From Hansfordia pulvinata (taxonomy: Eukaryota > Ascomycota > Sordariomycetes > Xylariales): 64,000 nt of DNA. Positions 37,309 to 52,762 of this stretch are shown piece after piece; positions within the stretch are counted from its first letter, which is position 1, and every line of letters starts with the position of its first letter. The translations under genes and the position numbers were made by a program. The stretch is from positions 2,790,001 through 2,854,000 of the forward strand of contig BJKQ01000001.1 of the NCBI GenBank assembly GCA_006538405.1. The letters are read 5' to 3'. The notes below the pieces were generated by a model. That model saw nothing but the letters and a program-made list of their open reading frames with translations. It was not told where the DNA came from and ran no database searches.

Positions 37309-40033
37309 ATGGCCGACACACCCACTGCCGAAAGCAATGGCTCTGCTGGCAGCAGCGCCGCTTCCACCAGTGGCCACCCGTCCTTTAGTCCCCTGGTCTG
37401 CGTCGTCGACTTCCACCATGCCAGGGGCCCCGAGGTTGAGAAATGGTTCGGCGTCGACGAGGGCCGCGACCCTGCCGTGGAGTGGGACTGGTCGCTGCTC
37501 CCTTTCATGGCCCTGAGCGACGGAGCTCATGCGTAGGTGCCCGTCTGCCCCGCGCTGCACGCCCGTCGTTGCCTTTAGTCCAAGTATTGACCGTTATTCG
37601 CATGCAGGTCTACCGAAGACTTCTCCTATTTCACCCTCTTGAAACCAGCCACCGAAAACTCGCCCGCGACGTCTCTGTTTGGCATCTCCTGCTCGCGGCA
37701 GATCGACTCGTCTCAGCTGCTGAACCGGCCGGCAGAGGTCACGCGCTCCACGGTACAGAAAGCTGTCGTCGTCATCGCTGACAGCCCCCAGTTTTTCGGC
37801 ATGTTGCGCGAGAGGCTGTCTGTCGTCACCACCGCCTGGTTCGCCCAACGCGAGTTTACCGACTGCGAGATCTTGCGCAGGTTCCAGGAAAGCCTGGCGG
37901 ACGAAAAAGAGAGGGGTCAGCTTAACGAGGAGGTGGATAGGGACCAATACCTGGGCATGAGCCTGCGCGAACTCATTCACGAATTCAAATGGCAAACGCT
38001 GGTGCTTCTGAAGTGCTCTCTGCTGCAATACAAGGTCAGCCATTGTCGCATATCCCGCCGCCGGGGCTCTGGACTGACAAATTTCTTCTGCAGATGCTAT
38101 TCTTCGGATCCCGATGCGAGCGTCTCTGCATGATGCAGTTCTCCCTCATCTCCCTCATCCCCGGTCTTCTCCGCAACCTGCAAGACTGTGCCGGTCCCGA
38201 TCTCGATAGCCATGCCCGAGAGCTGCGACAGCCAACGAGTCTCAAGACTAGCGACCGCAACTCGCTGCTGTCCTACATGGGCTTGCCCCTCCAACTGTTT
38301 GGAAAGGTACGGGATGTGCTTATTGACGGCTGCTAGCAAGAAATAATCACCAGTAACCCAGCTAACCGTATCAACAGGGAAGCCTGTACGGCCCGTACAC
38401 TCCTCTGCAGCAACTCGACATCCTCGCCGACCATGGCACCAAATCATACATCGTGGGGAGCACCAACTCACTTCTATTGCAGCAGAAAGACAGGTACAGC
38501 GACATCCTGGTGAATTTGGACGAGGATACCATCAACGTGACGTCCACCTCCCTGCGCGCAGCTCTCACCCTTTCCCATTCGGACAGACGGTGGATCGATT
38601 TTGTGACCCAGGAGGTCAACGACACTTGGGACGATGCCAACCCAGGGCGGCCAAAGACTATGGGCTACCGCGGCAGCGAAGAGTTCATTCGTCTCCAATT
38701 CGAGGAATATCTCCTGTCCATGATATCCTCGGTAAAATACCACAACTACCTCACCCAAAATGCTCACAACCCGAAAGCCAGCTTGCCTCACATAGAGGGG
38801 GACCCGTCCGTCGACTTCGGATCTGATTTTATCGATGCTTGGATGCGAACTGAGAACCACAGATTATGGAACGCCAACACCGACTCTCATCTGTTTGACA
38901 TTGTCGAGCCCCGGCACCCTTGCGCAGGCGGACTGACCATCGATGACGTGCAGCGCCGCATTCAACAACAGGTTCAAGAGTTGCACCTAGATGAGCGCTT
39001 CGCGGTTGGTCGCGAGGTTCTTGGTCGCAACCTAGCTGCCGGTCGTGACAAGGCAAGCTCGGTATTCAACAAGCTGTATTCCGATATGGAATCCATTCGT
39101 GAGGCCCAGCGCAAGCGAGCCGAGGAAAGCAAGTCTCCGACTTCGCCCACGATTGGTTCTGGGCCTGACAAGTCAGGAGCCGGGCCCCACAGCATCGGCG
39201 AAGGGCAGTCAACGTCAACTGTAAGCTCTGTTGGAGCGCGTGCCGGCGCTTATATAGGTAGCTGGGCCTCGTGGGCTGATCAAAAGCGCAAAAGCGGCTG
39301 GGGCCGCTCCTCGTCTTCTACAAACAGCAGTTCGGGAAACGGCGGAGGCGGTGGCGGAAGCGGCTGGGGCTTCGGCAACCGCAAGAGCAGGGCGAGCCTA
39401 GCCATCGGTGAGGAGAGGGGCAGTACCACTAGTCTCGACACAAGCAACCACTACACGCCCCTCGCCAGCCCGTCAGCCGCCACATCGCCCGTCGGCACCG
39501 TCGACAGCGCCATCTCGACAGATGCCAAGAGCGTGAGTGGCCATGTGCGTGGCGAGGCACAGAACAGTATCAGCGAAAGCGTACTCGATGCCGCGGAGGC
39601 TGCAGCCGAGAAGGCCTCCGGCGACGAAGAGAACGTGGCGAAGGGGGGAGAGAAAGACAAACGCTTGTCCAATACTTCCGGAGACAAAATCGCCGACAGC
39701 ACTGTCCCTTTCGACAACACGAACCCTCTCGACAGCGCGGCTCCTCTTGCCAGCACCCGCAAGTCCAAGACCGACGATGTGAAAGAAACTGTACCCGGCA
39801 ACGTTCAAGAGCCCACTTCCGCCGCAGTGGAAGGTGAGGAGCAGGCGGCGAAGGTGGCGTCGAATGACAAGCTCGATGCCAAGGAAACCCCAGAAGCCGT
39901 AGCGGCACTTGACGCTGTATCGACACAGGGGAAGCCCGACGCCGATGTGGGGAGTGACGAGGCAGAATCAAAGCCGGCAACAACAGCTGAGGGAAATGCG
40001 TCCGAAGGTGATGCCAAGCCAGAAAGTGGCTGA
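37309..40033 (+). CDS. AVL9: AVL9-family DENN-like late secretory pathway protein
   Basis: Four exons are inferred: 37309-37532, 37608-38034, 38094-38306 and 38378-40033, giving 839 residues. The N-terminal half is highly conserved and diagnostic: VCVVDFHHARGPEVEKWFGV, WDWSLLPFMALSDGAHASTE, SLFGISCSRQIDSS, STVQKAVVVIADSPQFFGML, MLFFGSRCERLCMMQFSLIS and YIVGSTNSLLLQQKDRYSDI. These make up the AVL9/DENN-type module. The C-terminal 350 residues are low-complexity, rich in Ser, Ala, Glu and Gly, with a GGGGGSGWGFG stretch. AVL9 in yeast acts in exit of cargo from the Golgi to the plasma membrane and in polarised growth, probably as a Rab-GEF-like scaffold. All introns are in consistent phase and the gene is intact in this sequence. 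Confidence 0.93.
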
Positions 40034-43000
40034 ATGTGCTCTTCTGAGGTCCAGTCACGAATCATTGAACCGGCCCCGGCTGTCCAGCTCTACGAGCAAA
40101 GAACCATGCACCCAGCCAGGCTTGGGTAAGCCTGTGAATGGCAACCCAATGGAGTAGCACACTCACGATCGTCACGATGCTGCTTTCGTTACGGCTGGTT
40201 TGCATTTCAGAGAGTGGGAGCACTACCAGGACCCCACGCCAGACAAGTCGTTGGCGGACGGGGGATTACCTGGAGGTGCTCGATTATCACAATAGTATCC
40301 AGCCGCTCGGTGTACTACAGCGCCCCTTTCAGGCGCCATCCGAACTCACAGGATTTGATCATACTGAACGGTGGATTGAACATCTGGCAAGATGCGCCAT
40401 CATCATCTGTGACGACCCTGTATCTTCCCAATCTGGCGATCATTTGTTGTCAGATATACAAGTGGAGAGATTTTTGGATATTCAGCCTGCAGGCTAGAAC
40501 ATAGAAGCCGTCGATTGATCACGCCGAGTCGTGCCACCGCTACACTAGCAATGCAGAAATCGCGGCAGCGTGCCCGAGTCTTCTCCCCCTTAATGGTTTT
40601 CAGCTCCGCAAACAATGCTTTGAATGTGACGTTTGGTGCAAGCGCCGAAGGAAAGCAAGTCAATAGCAGGCTTGCTGCTCGGCAACTCGCCATTTCAGCT
40701 CAGCTAACGAAGGAATCCCGTCTTGGAGCACTTGACATGAGTTCGTATCGTCTCCGGATATACATTGGTGTTCCCCCTCGTCCCCTCCCCTTCGGGCCTG
40801 GCAGCTGCTTAGATCCTTTGACTATGAGGTTCTGCGAACGCGCTACTCGATATTGGAAGCGACGCCGTACGTGGGCGAGAGACCGAGAGGAGTGTCTGGA
40901 ATGAGAGCGAGTCCCCCACGTTTAGAGCCAACAGGCCTTCTCCAGAACGTCCTGTTGCAGGGGAAACATTCGTCCGAGAAAGAAAACTTGCATCGTGATG
41001 GCCTCCACTGACACTGTTGTGAAATAATCGTTGGTTACCAATGCAGTCCTACGTAACCTGACCTCTAGCTACGGTTCTCAAGGTATCGCAACAGCCTCGT
41101 GTTGTTTACTCCCCACAGTATCACGAGCTTTAGAAGCGAGTGTGGTCTCATCCACGCGAGTCCGGTGCCGGCAGTCGTCGCACACGTTAGAAGCACGCCA
41201 AGCAGGTATCAGCGGCGAGATACTCAGTGGTGGTGAGCCAGGGGCCAGCCCTCTCAACATTCGATTGTCTGTTCTGCAGCCAACATGTGGCTGGCTCGTG
41301 CTGTACAGCGTTGGGCGTGAGTGGACAGGATCTATCGACACGTCCGCATACCTCGAGAAAGGGGGCCTGGTCAGCACGGGGCAGGTTGAGGAGCAGATTC
41401 ATTACGTTGACCAGCAATAGCAAGGCGCACACATAACTTGGACAGCTGCCGATCACCAAACCAACTGGACAGGCGACTTTTTCCCGGCCGCAGCGTCTGG
41501 AGCTGATAGGCGAGGCCAGGTTGGCAGAAATAGCTTCTTGAGGCTCCCTTGTCGTCGGTTGGCTTACTCTGAAGTACTTTTTCTCAAACGCGTCCGTGCC
41601 GATGATGCCTATTGGACAGCTTACGGTAAGCGGCCGCCTAGCACGCCGGTAACATCTCCAGTCTCTTCAAAAAAGGGGGATGGGCTGAGTGAGCCGCTGA
41701 GTTGGAGGTTTGCGCTCAGCCCTGTGCGGCCAACCTGCCAGTCAGTGATCTGGGGGCCTTCCAATCTTTCGCCGAGGAATTTGGTTGGGCAGTGGTTTGC
41801 GCGCGAACCGCACAGTGGAGCAAAGGCGAAGAAGCTGATTGAGACGCTTATGCAGGGCCCGAGTGCAGATCGGCAACGGGTTGCGATTGTTACATGCAGG
41901 CCGGACGGTGCTATGTTATATCAGATGGCGCGAGACCTGCTCACGAGCTCACTTGCCGGCGTCCAACATTCTGTGACCTGGGACCAAGTGATTCGCCAGC
42001 GGGTAGCCGTCCTGGATGAAAGTGGGCGCCGCAAAGCCCAGTACGCGGTATGGGCTCGCATCGCATCTGCCTACCAATGGCAAGAATTGTCATTGAGAAC
42101 TTGAGAGTTTCAAACGTGGTAGGTAGGTAGGTAGGTAGCTGAGACGAAGACGGACCCGTGGTGAGGCGCGTGAAACTTGAATCATGGGAACAGTCGAAGG
42201 ACAACGCCGGCAGGACGTGCCCCTTCAAGTGCTTTGCAGATAGCCCAAAGAAGAAACTTGTTAGTTATGTTGCACGTTAGTCAGTCCGCCAGAACCAGAG
42301 CCGCAGAGCGCAGCACTGCCTCTCATTCGGCCCGGGACGCTTCGTCTGCCTGTCGCTTCAAGGAATCGTGTTTGAAACAAATGTGGTAGTAAAGAGGGAC
42401 TCTAGAGTCGGAGGCCTGAATCACGGGCGGTGGTGATGGGTAAGGCAAATCGCCATGTGCCGACAAATCCTTGGCTTTGTCATGATCCTGGCTGCACACA
42501 GTGGCAAGAGCGAGAGCAAAGCCATGCTGGTTTCTCGTTTGGCACCGCACAGGGGTAGCAGTTGCGGTTAGTGAGAGGGGGCATGATCGTATTGCGCGAT
42601 AGCTTGCTATTCTTAGCATCTGGAGATGAGGGTCCATCGTCGGGCCCCTCCAAGCGTACTCGTAGCTTTTTGCGGCTGCGTTGCCGAGAGGGTTGTGCTG
42701 TCTGGTCTTTTGCACAGGCGTGGGTTATGTCAGCCCTAGCTGGTGACACCAGATGGACAGGCTCGGCGAGTCCTCGTTGGTGGCAGCTTGCCGCGGACCA
42801 GCTCCTCCCTCCAGTGTGGTTTGAAAAAATCTTGGATGAGACGAGAGCTCTCCTATCTAGTAATCAGAATTCTGCCGAGGTGGAATCCGCTGAAGATCGC
42901 GTGCGCACAGCCGACCAGGCCGCCCATAAGCCCGCGGCTCCCTAGGTCAGCACTGATAGCGAGTCGGGCTAAGACAGCCAGTGTTCTAGACGAATCGATC

Positions 43001-46000
43001 AGCGCTGGCTGGCGCCAGGCGCAGCAAGATGCCAGGCCGATTCTGGCAGCGCTTCCATCGAGGGGCACGGTTTTTTCCTGGACCAGACGGCCCCAGGCGC
43101 ACGTGGGGAGGGCCGCAGAGAAGAAGCAACCACGCTGTCTAACAGTCGAGCAACTCCCGCAGCACCCACTCCGGGTAAAACAAGAGGCAGCCTGTCTGCG
43201 AATAGCAATACCCGATGACATCGCCAGACAGGCCGATGCGCGAGCTTGGCTCCCAAAGGTCGTGTTGGGACGACAGCCCTGACGTGGTGGTTGCTCTCGT
43301 ACGAGTATACCTAGGGTACCTGGGCAGCGACCCCCCGGACGGGCCACAAAGAGTCTTCGCCGCAGCCTTTTTGTCAGCGACGGCCAATCGGGTGGCGGCG
43401 CTTCCGATGGCACAGAGAAGCAATGCCATGCATAACCACGTCGCGCGAGAGGAGGGTGAGCACCGCCAGGCGCCCAGCACGACGACAAGGCGAGACAAGA
43501 CCAGACCGGACGACATGGCGGGAGCACGGGGTAAGTTCCGAGTCGAGGGGGTCGCAGGTACAGCCACACAGGCAGGGGTCTAGATTAGCAGCGGTTCCAA
43601 GGGTAGCCCATCTGCCCACTCTTGGCCCGTTTCTCCCTCCCCGATTGATGAATCCAATTCTCGTCGTGGCACGGCTCGGCCAGTTGTCTCTGGTAGACTT
43701 GAGCCTTGATCTAGACGGGACATGAGGGCCGGGGTGGTCCTTCGTTCGGTGGGAGAGCCGCGCGCACAGCCGAAAGAGATGTTCGTATCAGAACACTGCA
43801 TGGGATTCACAAGGCTGGCTTCAGCGATTGCTCGCATGCGGCGGCAAAGTACCTAGTGTCTGGTTTTACGAGACGCTGTGCGATCTGTGTCCATCCCATC
43901 CGCCGAAGAAAACACGAGGCGGGGTGGAGGTCGAGGATCGAGGACTCGGGCAGCCAGCTCCTTGGGTGCGTCTGAAACGCAGGCGCCTTCTTCTGTTCCT
44001 GTGGCAACAGGGTGCAAGGACGGCGCGTGGGCCAGTGCCGAGTGTGATGTTGGGAGAGGGACGGCGAGGCGCCAGTGCGGGCGAGGTCGTCCATGGGGCC
44101 GAGGGGCGACACGAACCAAGTCTCGCGAGGATCATGTTATCGATGGTCGCTGCTGTCCAAGGCGGCGTTTGATATATGACGACGGATCCAGGGCAAGGCC
44201 AATGAGGTTGCTGAACAGGCGTGCCTAAGAGTACAGGAGCTGGGGAGCGTGCAAGGACGACAAAGGCAGCCGCCGACGGACTGGGCATCTTGGGTGTCGA
44301 TCACGACCGACACACGCCAGCATTCGTAGCTCGGGGAGCAGAGCCTGTGGCCGCGTCGTGCTGCGGTGCGACCCAGAAGGGCGTGGATACGGTCGTGGTG
44401 GTGACGGTTATGATGGCATAGTCGCGTACGAGTAGGTCGGCGATGCTGGCTGTGTGACGGCCGAGAGACGCCACGACTCCCAGCGGGCATGGCGGCCATG
44501 GCGTGCGCCTCGCCTCGGGGCGGGATGGGATGGGGTGGGATGGGCCGGGGGATGGAGGCGGATGGCAGTGATGGATACGAGGCTGGTGGCGGGGGCAGCT
44601 CTGCAGCCTGGAGGGAGGTCGACGACAGCTTGGGGCTGCTGAAAGACACGGAGACCAACCTTGGAGGGGGGCAGGTACTCGTACGAGAAGTACCCGAGCG
44701 CCTCAGGTACCTACCCACGTAGCGGTAGGTGGTAAGATACCTTACATGTAGGTAAAAATTCGTACCTCCCAATGCGCAGGGCGGCACAGGTCCACGGGTA
44801 TCTCTCGTAGCGGGTGAGAGGCACATCCAGTGCCCCGCCCGCCGATCCCAGCCATGGATCCTGGTCCCCGTTTCGCTCTTCTCGTGTGCTCGTGTACTCC
44901 GTAGGGGTGCGACGGGGTACGATAGCTCCGCCGGGCTGCCTTGCTGGTACGGGCTACTCGTACCTCTCAACGTCAACGGCACGGTTTCTGTCCGGTCCAG
45001 TGTCGACTTGAAGAGAAGAGCCGACGTCTGGGTACGTAAGTAAGGTACCTAGGATGGAAAGGTACAGGTATCCAATGCCCGCGGGCATCTGCAGTTCCTG
45101 ACTCGGGATGAATGAGGTTCCGCCCGTACGTACGCGGACGAATAGGCACGGCAAACTCGCACCTCACAATTCGTAGGTACCTAGGTACTTCTCGCGCTCA
45201 AGTTGGCGGGGCATCTGGGCCTCTCACGAGCCGAGCTGCGCCCACGACGCCGAGCAGCTTAGGTTGGGGCTCTCCTGGCCCGGCGGCATCTCCAGGTGTA
45301 CAGACAGGTGGAACTGATGAGACTGCAGAGTACATACTCGTACCTCCTGATGTCCAGCGCTGGAGGTTCATTGCAATGGATATACGCTCGTCTGGGCAGT
45401 CACCCAGTAGATTGAACGGGATACCTAAGATCCAATACCTCTTCCAATAGAACCTCAGCGTTGCGTGTATACAAGTAATGAGGTAGCTGAATGTATCCAC
45501 GCAGGACCAACTTCAATGCTGTCTCCATCGTCTCCATCGTCAACCTCTGCTCGCGAGATGTTGGGCCTCTTCTTAAAAACCGTGATCGCCCGGCAGGCTC
45601 TCCCTTCCTGAATCATGACAGCACCTCCGGTCATCTGTTTGCCCTATTGTCCGGCTGCGGGTGCTTCCTCGGCGCTGGCCGGCTTGTGCGCAAACCAATC
45701 CCGCACGACCCGTTGACGCTGGCCCGTCCTGCCCGCCCTTCCCTCCCGCGGGGCATTTCGCATTGGACTGGACACCTTTCTTGATCCATTCCCTTATATT
45801 ACATTACCCGGCTCGCAGGTCGTCGGGCTTGCTCTGTCGTGGTCAGGCCAATCGTGCGATGAGCAGAGCGTTGCTCTTCTCTGTCGTCTCCGGGGCTGCA
45901 GTTGCTTACTCCACCTGTCTGGCCCTCCACTCTCAAGCTGCGTGGTGTGCGCTTGCACCACTAATGGGCCCCGCGCTCTCCCCCACCTTGCTGTCCATCC

Positions 46001-46942
46001 TCAGGTAAGTTAGGTACCTAGGTACCTAAGGCACCTCCATACTTCCCACCACAGGCTGTACCTACCTTTGTCCACCTTCAAGAGATGGGGTGGTGTGCTC
46101 AAGGCCATGGATATTGTAGCCCCAAACCAGCAACCTCAGGTAGTAGGTAGGGAAGGGGTGCCTCGAGCTGCCGGGCTTACCTGCTGATACATCTGTCCAA
46201 TAACGGGCTCTCGACGCCACATGTACGTAGCCCACCTTCCAGCCTACAGGTTCATAGGTGGTCCCCATCCGTTGTTGGACCCTGGTTGAGTCGAGTGGTT
46301 ACAAGCATGCAGGTACCTATCTGCACTCTACCTTATGGTTGCTGGGAGGGGCCAGTGCCTGCTCAGCCCACCTCCCACCCGACCCTACCACATCAAGGAA
46401 AGGTCGGGCCGGCGCCTACGGAGTTGTAGAAAGAGGTACCTGCCCAGTCACGCCAGTGCTGGGCCGCCCGTTGTCTGGATTGCCCGTACTGCTTTCCCGC
46501 AGCTGGGCTCCGGCCGCCTGTCCTGGATCTTGATACATTGCCTCTTTTCGTATTTACATAGCTGCCTCCTCCCCCTCCCCCCCCGACCATCGACTTTCCT
46601 CCCCTCTACCCTACCTCCCCTTGCCTTACACGTACCTCCTCTAATACACCGCGCTCTCCGGACTCGATCCATCCTCCCTCCCACGAGAGCTTCAGCGCCT
46701 GAATCTCTCCTGCCTCAGGGCGCCGATCTGCTAAGCTCGCCCGCCCACCCCTCGTTGCCACCCCGCCTTGCTTTACCGCAACTTCCCTTCGCATTGATAC
46801 CCGTCCCTTTACCTTGGACCCTCGGACCTCGCCCGCTGTCGGTTTCCGGAAAACTCCAGCTGGTCCACCTCCTCTCCTCCCACAACACCTCGACACCCCC
46901 TCCATCTATCTCTCCCATCAACATCCCACAAACTCTCTCAAA
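40034..46942. other. Seven-kilobase gene-poor region upstream of GFA1
   Basis: No convincing gene was found. The best candidates are the open frames 41538-42104 (+, 188 codons) and 42562-42945 (+), which lack known motifs and have no flanking exon-like sequence. The right end (about 46.0-46.9 kb) is the GFA1 promoter and pyrimidine-rich leader. TACGAGTA-family words lie at 43300, 44427, 44676, 44955 and 45335. AGGTACCT words are dense at 44.7-46.4 kb, and a GGTA run is at 42118-42137. Confidence 0.5.
42118..42137. repeat. GGTA microsatellite (5 units)
   Basis: Five perfect GGTA units. The same tetramer underlies many of the TAGGTACC-type words found between genes in this window. Confidence 0.9.
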
Positions 46943-49685
<2,743 letters not shown>

Positions 49686-51735
49686 GATCTTGATGACATT
49701 AAAGAGGCCTTGAGAGGGCCACAGCCTGCATTTTAGAGCCCGGGGGTGTCGATGGACTAGTGATGATTTTATGTTACGTGGAGTTGGCAGAGATGATTAC
49801 AGTGTCTGCGGCACCAGGGAATGATAGTTTGAGCGATATTTGGATCATTTTCTTCGCAGCATACATACATACACAGGGGGCAAAAAAGCGAGACAGGGCG
49901 ACGTCATCAGTACACTATGTTGTTTGCACTGACGGGCCAGGCAGCAGTGGCAAGAGGCCGAGAAGTCCTAAAACGGAGCAAGGCATGGCTGAAAGCCTGA
50001 GCGGATTATTGACACCTCTGGCGCGTCGGAGCCCTGGCTCTTATTTAGCACCTCATAACTTGATGTAGATCACGACACCCCGCATGAAGATGAAGGCTCT
50101 TACATACACACTTCGCACCATCAGAGACTGTGACGGGTGAGACCTCACGTGATTTTGATATTGAATTTCCACCGTGAAGAACCGGGCATAACCTTGATGC
50201 GCATGACTTGCGATTGACATGAGCCTGATGTGCGGTAGTCTGCTGGAACATGGTCATGAAAGCAGGTAATCTTGTGTACAAACCCGGAATGTATCTCTCT
50301 AAGAAGAAGACGCAAAGCCTCACAGCGCATTGCTTTCTACCCCTTTCTATGGCTTCCCCCTCACTGGGGCCAAGAGTCAGTGGAGACAATACAAGGAGAT
50401 TTGGGGATGCTGTTACCAACCTTTCAAGGCAGACGGGGATATAGGATCCAGTGCCGCGTCCCGGAACGAACACGTACCTGAGCAAGTTCGCTCGCTGTGC
50501 TCGATAGGCCTCATCACGGCATCTACTCTTTCCACGGCGGCGAGGAGGCCCCATGGGCCAGGGAAAACGATCGCGGTATTGTGACAGTCGGGACCTGTGG
50601 CCAGAATTCGCGGCTTTTCTTACTCCCTGATGCCCGTTTAGTCGGCGTGCCCATCTGTATAAGTCGGGACCTTCGGTGTATGTTGACGTCCGTGTTCATA
50701 TGCCCGAGCTGACCGACGTGTTCTCTCGGACGCACCCTCTCTAAGGTACTCTGCAGAACATGCTGGCGGGGGACGACGATGGCGAAGTTGGAAGGGAGGG
50801 GATCGCACGCCATCAGGTGCCCATGACTGGAGGCGGGTGTGGGGTGCAGGCACAACACTGGGGGACCAGTGCGGGTTTGGGGTGGCAGGCAGACGAGAGA
50901 GCAGGTAAGGTATGAAGGAGGGGGCCGGGTGGGGAGCGAGGCCCAGCCGGGTGGACGCGCGCGAGGGAAACGATACAGAACCAAAGGAGATGTTCCTTCC
51001 CAAGTTCCGTGGCCCTCCCATGGACTGCGCCTGTGAAAACAAATGCTCGGCAATTCCTCAGGCGTACAACTTGCCAGCTGGAGATGGAATCCTCAATAGT
51101 GCCTCGACCTACTTCATGTTTGTCCTCTGGATTGAACCCGCTGGTGCGCGGGCCTCAAGGCTCCTGTTCTGGTCGTGCCCTCTATCTCGTTTCAGTAGCA
51201 AACAATGACATGCTCAGATGAGAGTCTCTACTATCATGGAATCGCAGAGCACATATGCATCTGACGCTTGCGCTTCGCCCCCCCCCTCCCCCCCCCCCCC
51301 TCCAAACACCGCAGCGCTCTGCCGAGCTCTGGGCATCACATGGGACTTGGTCGCGCGAGGACCTACATAGCCACCATCCGGGGGCATCGTCGGCAATTTC
51401 TCGACTGGACGAGCTGGTCATGATCTGATAAACTAACAAACAACAGCACGGTATAGCGTAACTAGGCTGTAGGTTTGTTCGTAAGCGACGGACGAGCACG
51501 AAGCCATGTGCGTGAATGCACCCCATCTGATGCTCCGAGACGTGCACCAGCTTGCTACACATGTACAGCAGCTCATATCAAAACATGTCGATGCTCATTA
51601 TCACGTTGTCTTTCTTGTTCTTTCATTTCATTATCGTATGTATCGGAGAAGGACGCCGCGTTCTGTATCTGTCTATTGTTTGACAGTCCCTGTCGACTTT
51701 AACCGGAACGGAGCAACGGCGCAGATCCTTGACGA
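49686..51735. other. Convergent intergenic region between GFA1 and PRE4
   Basis: About 2 kb contain both 3' ends. The 98-codon frame at 50912-51208 (+) and others show no motifs. A pyrimidine run (C9 T C13) is at 51278-51300. Confidence 0.55.
51278..51300. repeat. C9-T-C13 pyrimidine tract
   Basis: Nine C, one T and thirteen C on the + strand, between convergent genes. The exact counts are uncertain for the same reason as other C/G runs in the window. Confidence 0.85.
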
Positions 51736-52762
51736 TCAAACGGTCTGGGTACCGTAGCCCTTGATGCGGTCGGCAAAGGCCCAGCTCTGGTTCTCGAGCT
51801 TCTCCCCGTGGGACATCTCGACGCCATCCTTGGTGACGACGGCGATGGAGTAGGTGTTGGAGGAGCGAGCATCGCGGTAGAAGAGAACCTTGAGACACTC
51901 CTTGATGATGTCGACGGCCTGCTCACGGGTCAGCCTGGCGGCCGACTCCTCATCAGGGGCGTGGCGACGCATGATGGGCTGTGCCAGCATGCTGCCGTAG
52001 CCGGTGGCGAGCGAGGGTGAAGTGAAGGTGGTGCCAAGCAGGTCGGCAGCGGCGAGGAAGGGCTTGCTGGCATCGTCGAGGCCAGCCACGAGAACGTGGT
52101 TCCACAGAGGGTCGAACTTGGAGCGGCGGTGGTAGAGCAGCTTGGACAGGTACTTGTGCAGGCTGTGGGCGCTGAGCGAGTTGGCCTTGTTGGTGGCGTC
52201 GTCGCCGGCGCCGCCGGCGGTATGGTACTCCTCCTCGATGGCGAGCTCGTTGAGGTGGCGGTCGAGGTACTGCATGTCGGAGACGTCGCCGCCGAAGCCG
52301 ACGACGGAGGTGTCGCCGAAGGTGCGCAGCCGCTTGACGTCGGGGAAGCGGGCGAGGGAACCATAGGAGGCTGTTGGGGTGCCAGGTTAGCATGACGATG
52401 GCGATGACAATGACGAGCCGTCGGACGGAGACCGGGGCATCCATTCCATGGGCACAGGGCAAGGGCGGCAGGGGACATACCCAGGTTATCAGCGGCCATG
52501 ACCACGCCATCCTTGAATTTGATGGCGACGACGGAGGTGCCAGTGACGATGGGCTGTTGCGAGTGGGTGGTGGGCTTCATGTACGAGCTGTCGTAGGCGC
52601 CGTAGACGTCGTCGCGGGGCTGTGCGAGAAGAACGGTTAGCTGGTGCCCCTGGAACGGAGGGGGATGCGCATCACGGCGAGCCGGCGTCGAGGGTCGCGG
52701 CGACGACGAGGGCAGAGGGCGGGGAGGCTTACACGGCCCCATGCTTGCGGTCGGTGGTCCAT
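51736..52762 (-). CDS. PRE4: 20S proteasome subunit beta-7 (Pre4/PSMB4)
   Basis: Three minus-strand exons are inferred: 52733-52762 (30 bp, MDHRPQAWGR), 52481-52619 and 51736-52370, giving 267 residues, matching the family length. A short propeptide precedes QPIVTGTSVVAIKFKDGVVM, the start of the beta fold. AADNLASYGSLARFPDVKRL, VVGFGGDVSDMQYLDRHL, YGSMLAQPIMR and RDARSSNTYSIAVVTKDGVE are diagnostic of beta-7. The subunit is structural rather than catalytic: it sits in the beta ring of the 20S core, and its C-terminal arm helps lock the half-proteasomes. Together with RPT4 it gives the window one core and one base proteasome gene, 42 kb apart. All splice phases agree and no break is seen. Confidence 0.95.

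Noticed and set aside
42853..43569. 238-codon minus frame
   Set aside because: It is rich in Cys, Arg, Gly and Pro without pattern, overlaps other frames of equal quality and shows no conserved motif.
44137..44982. 281-codon minus frame
   Set aside because: Its low-complexity Ser/Pro/His/Arg composition follows local repeats and AGGTACCT words, and it has no recognisable domain.
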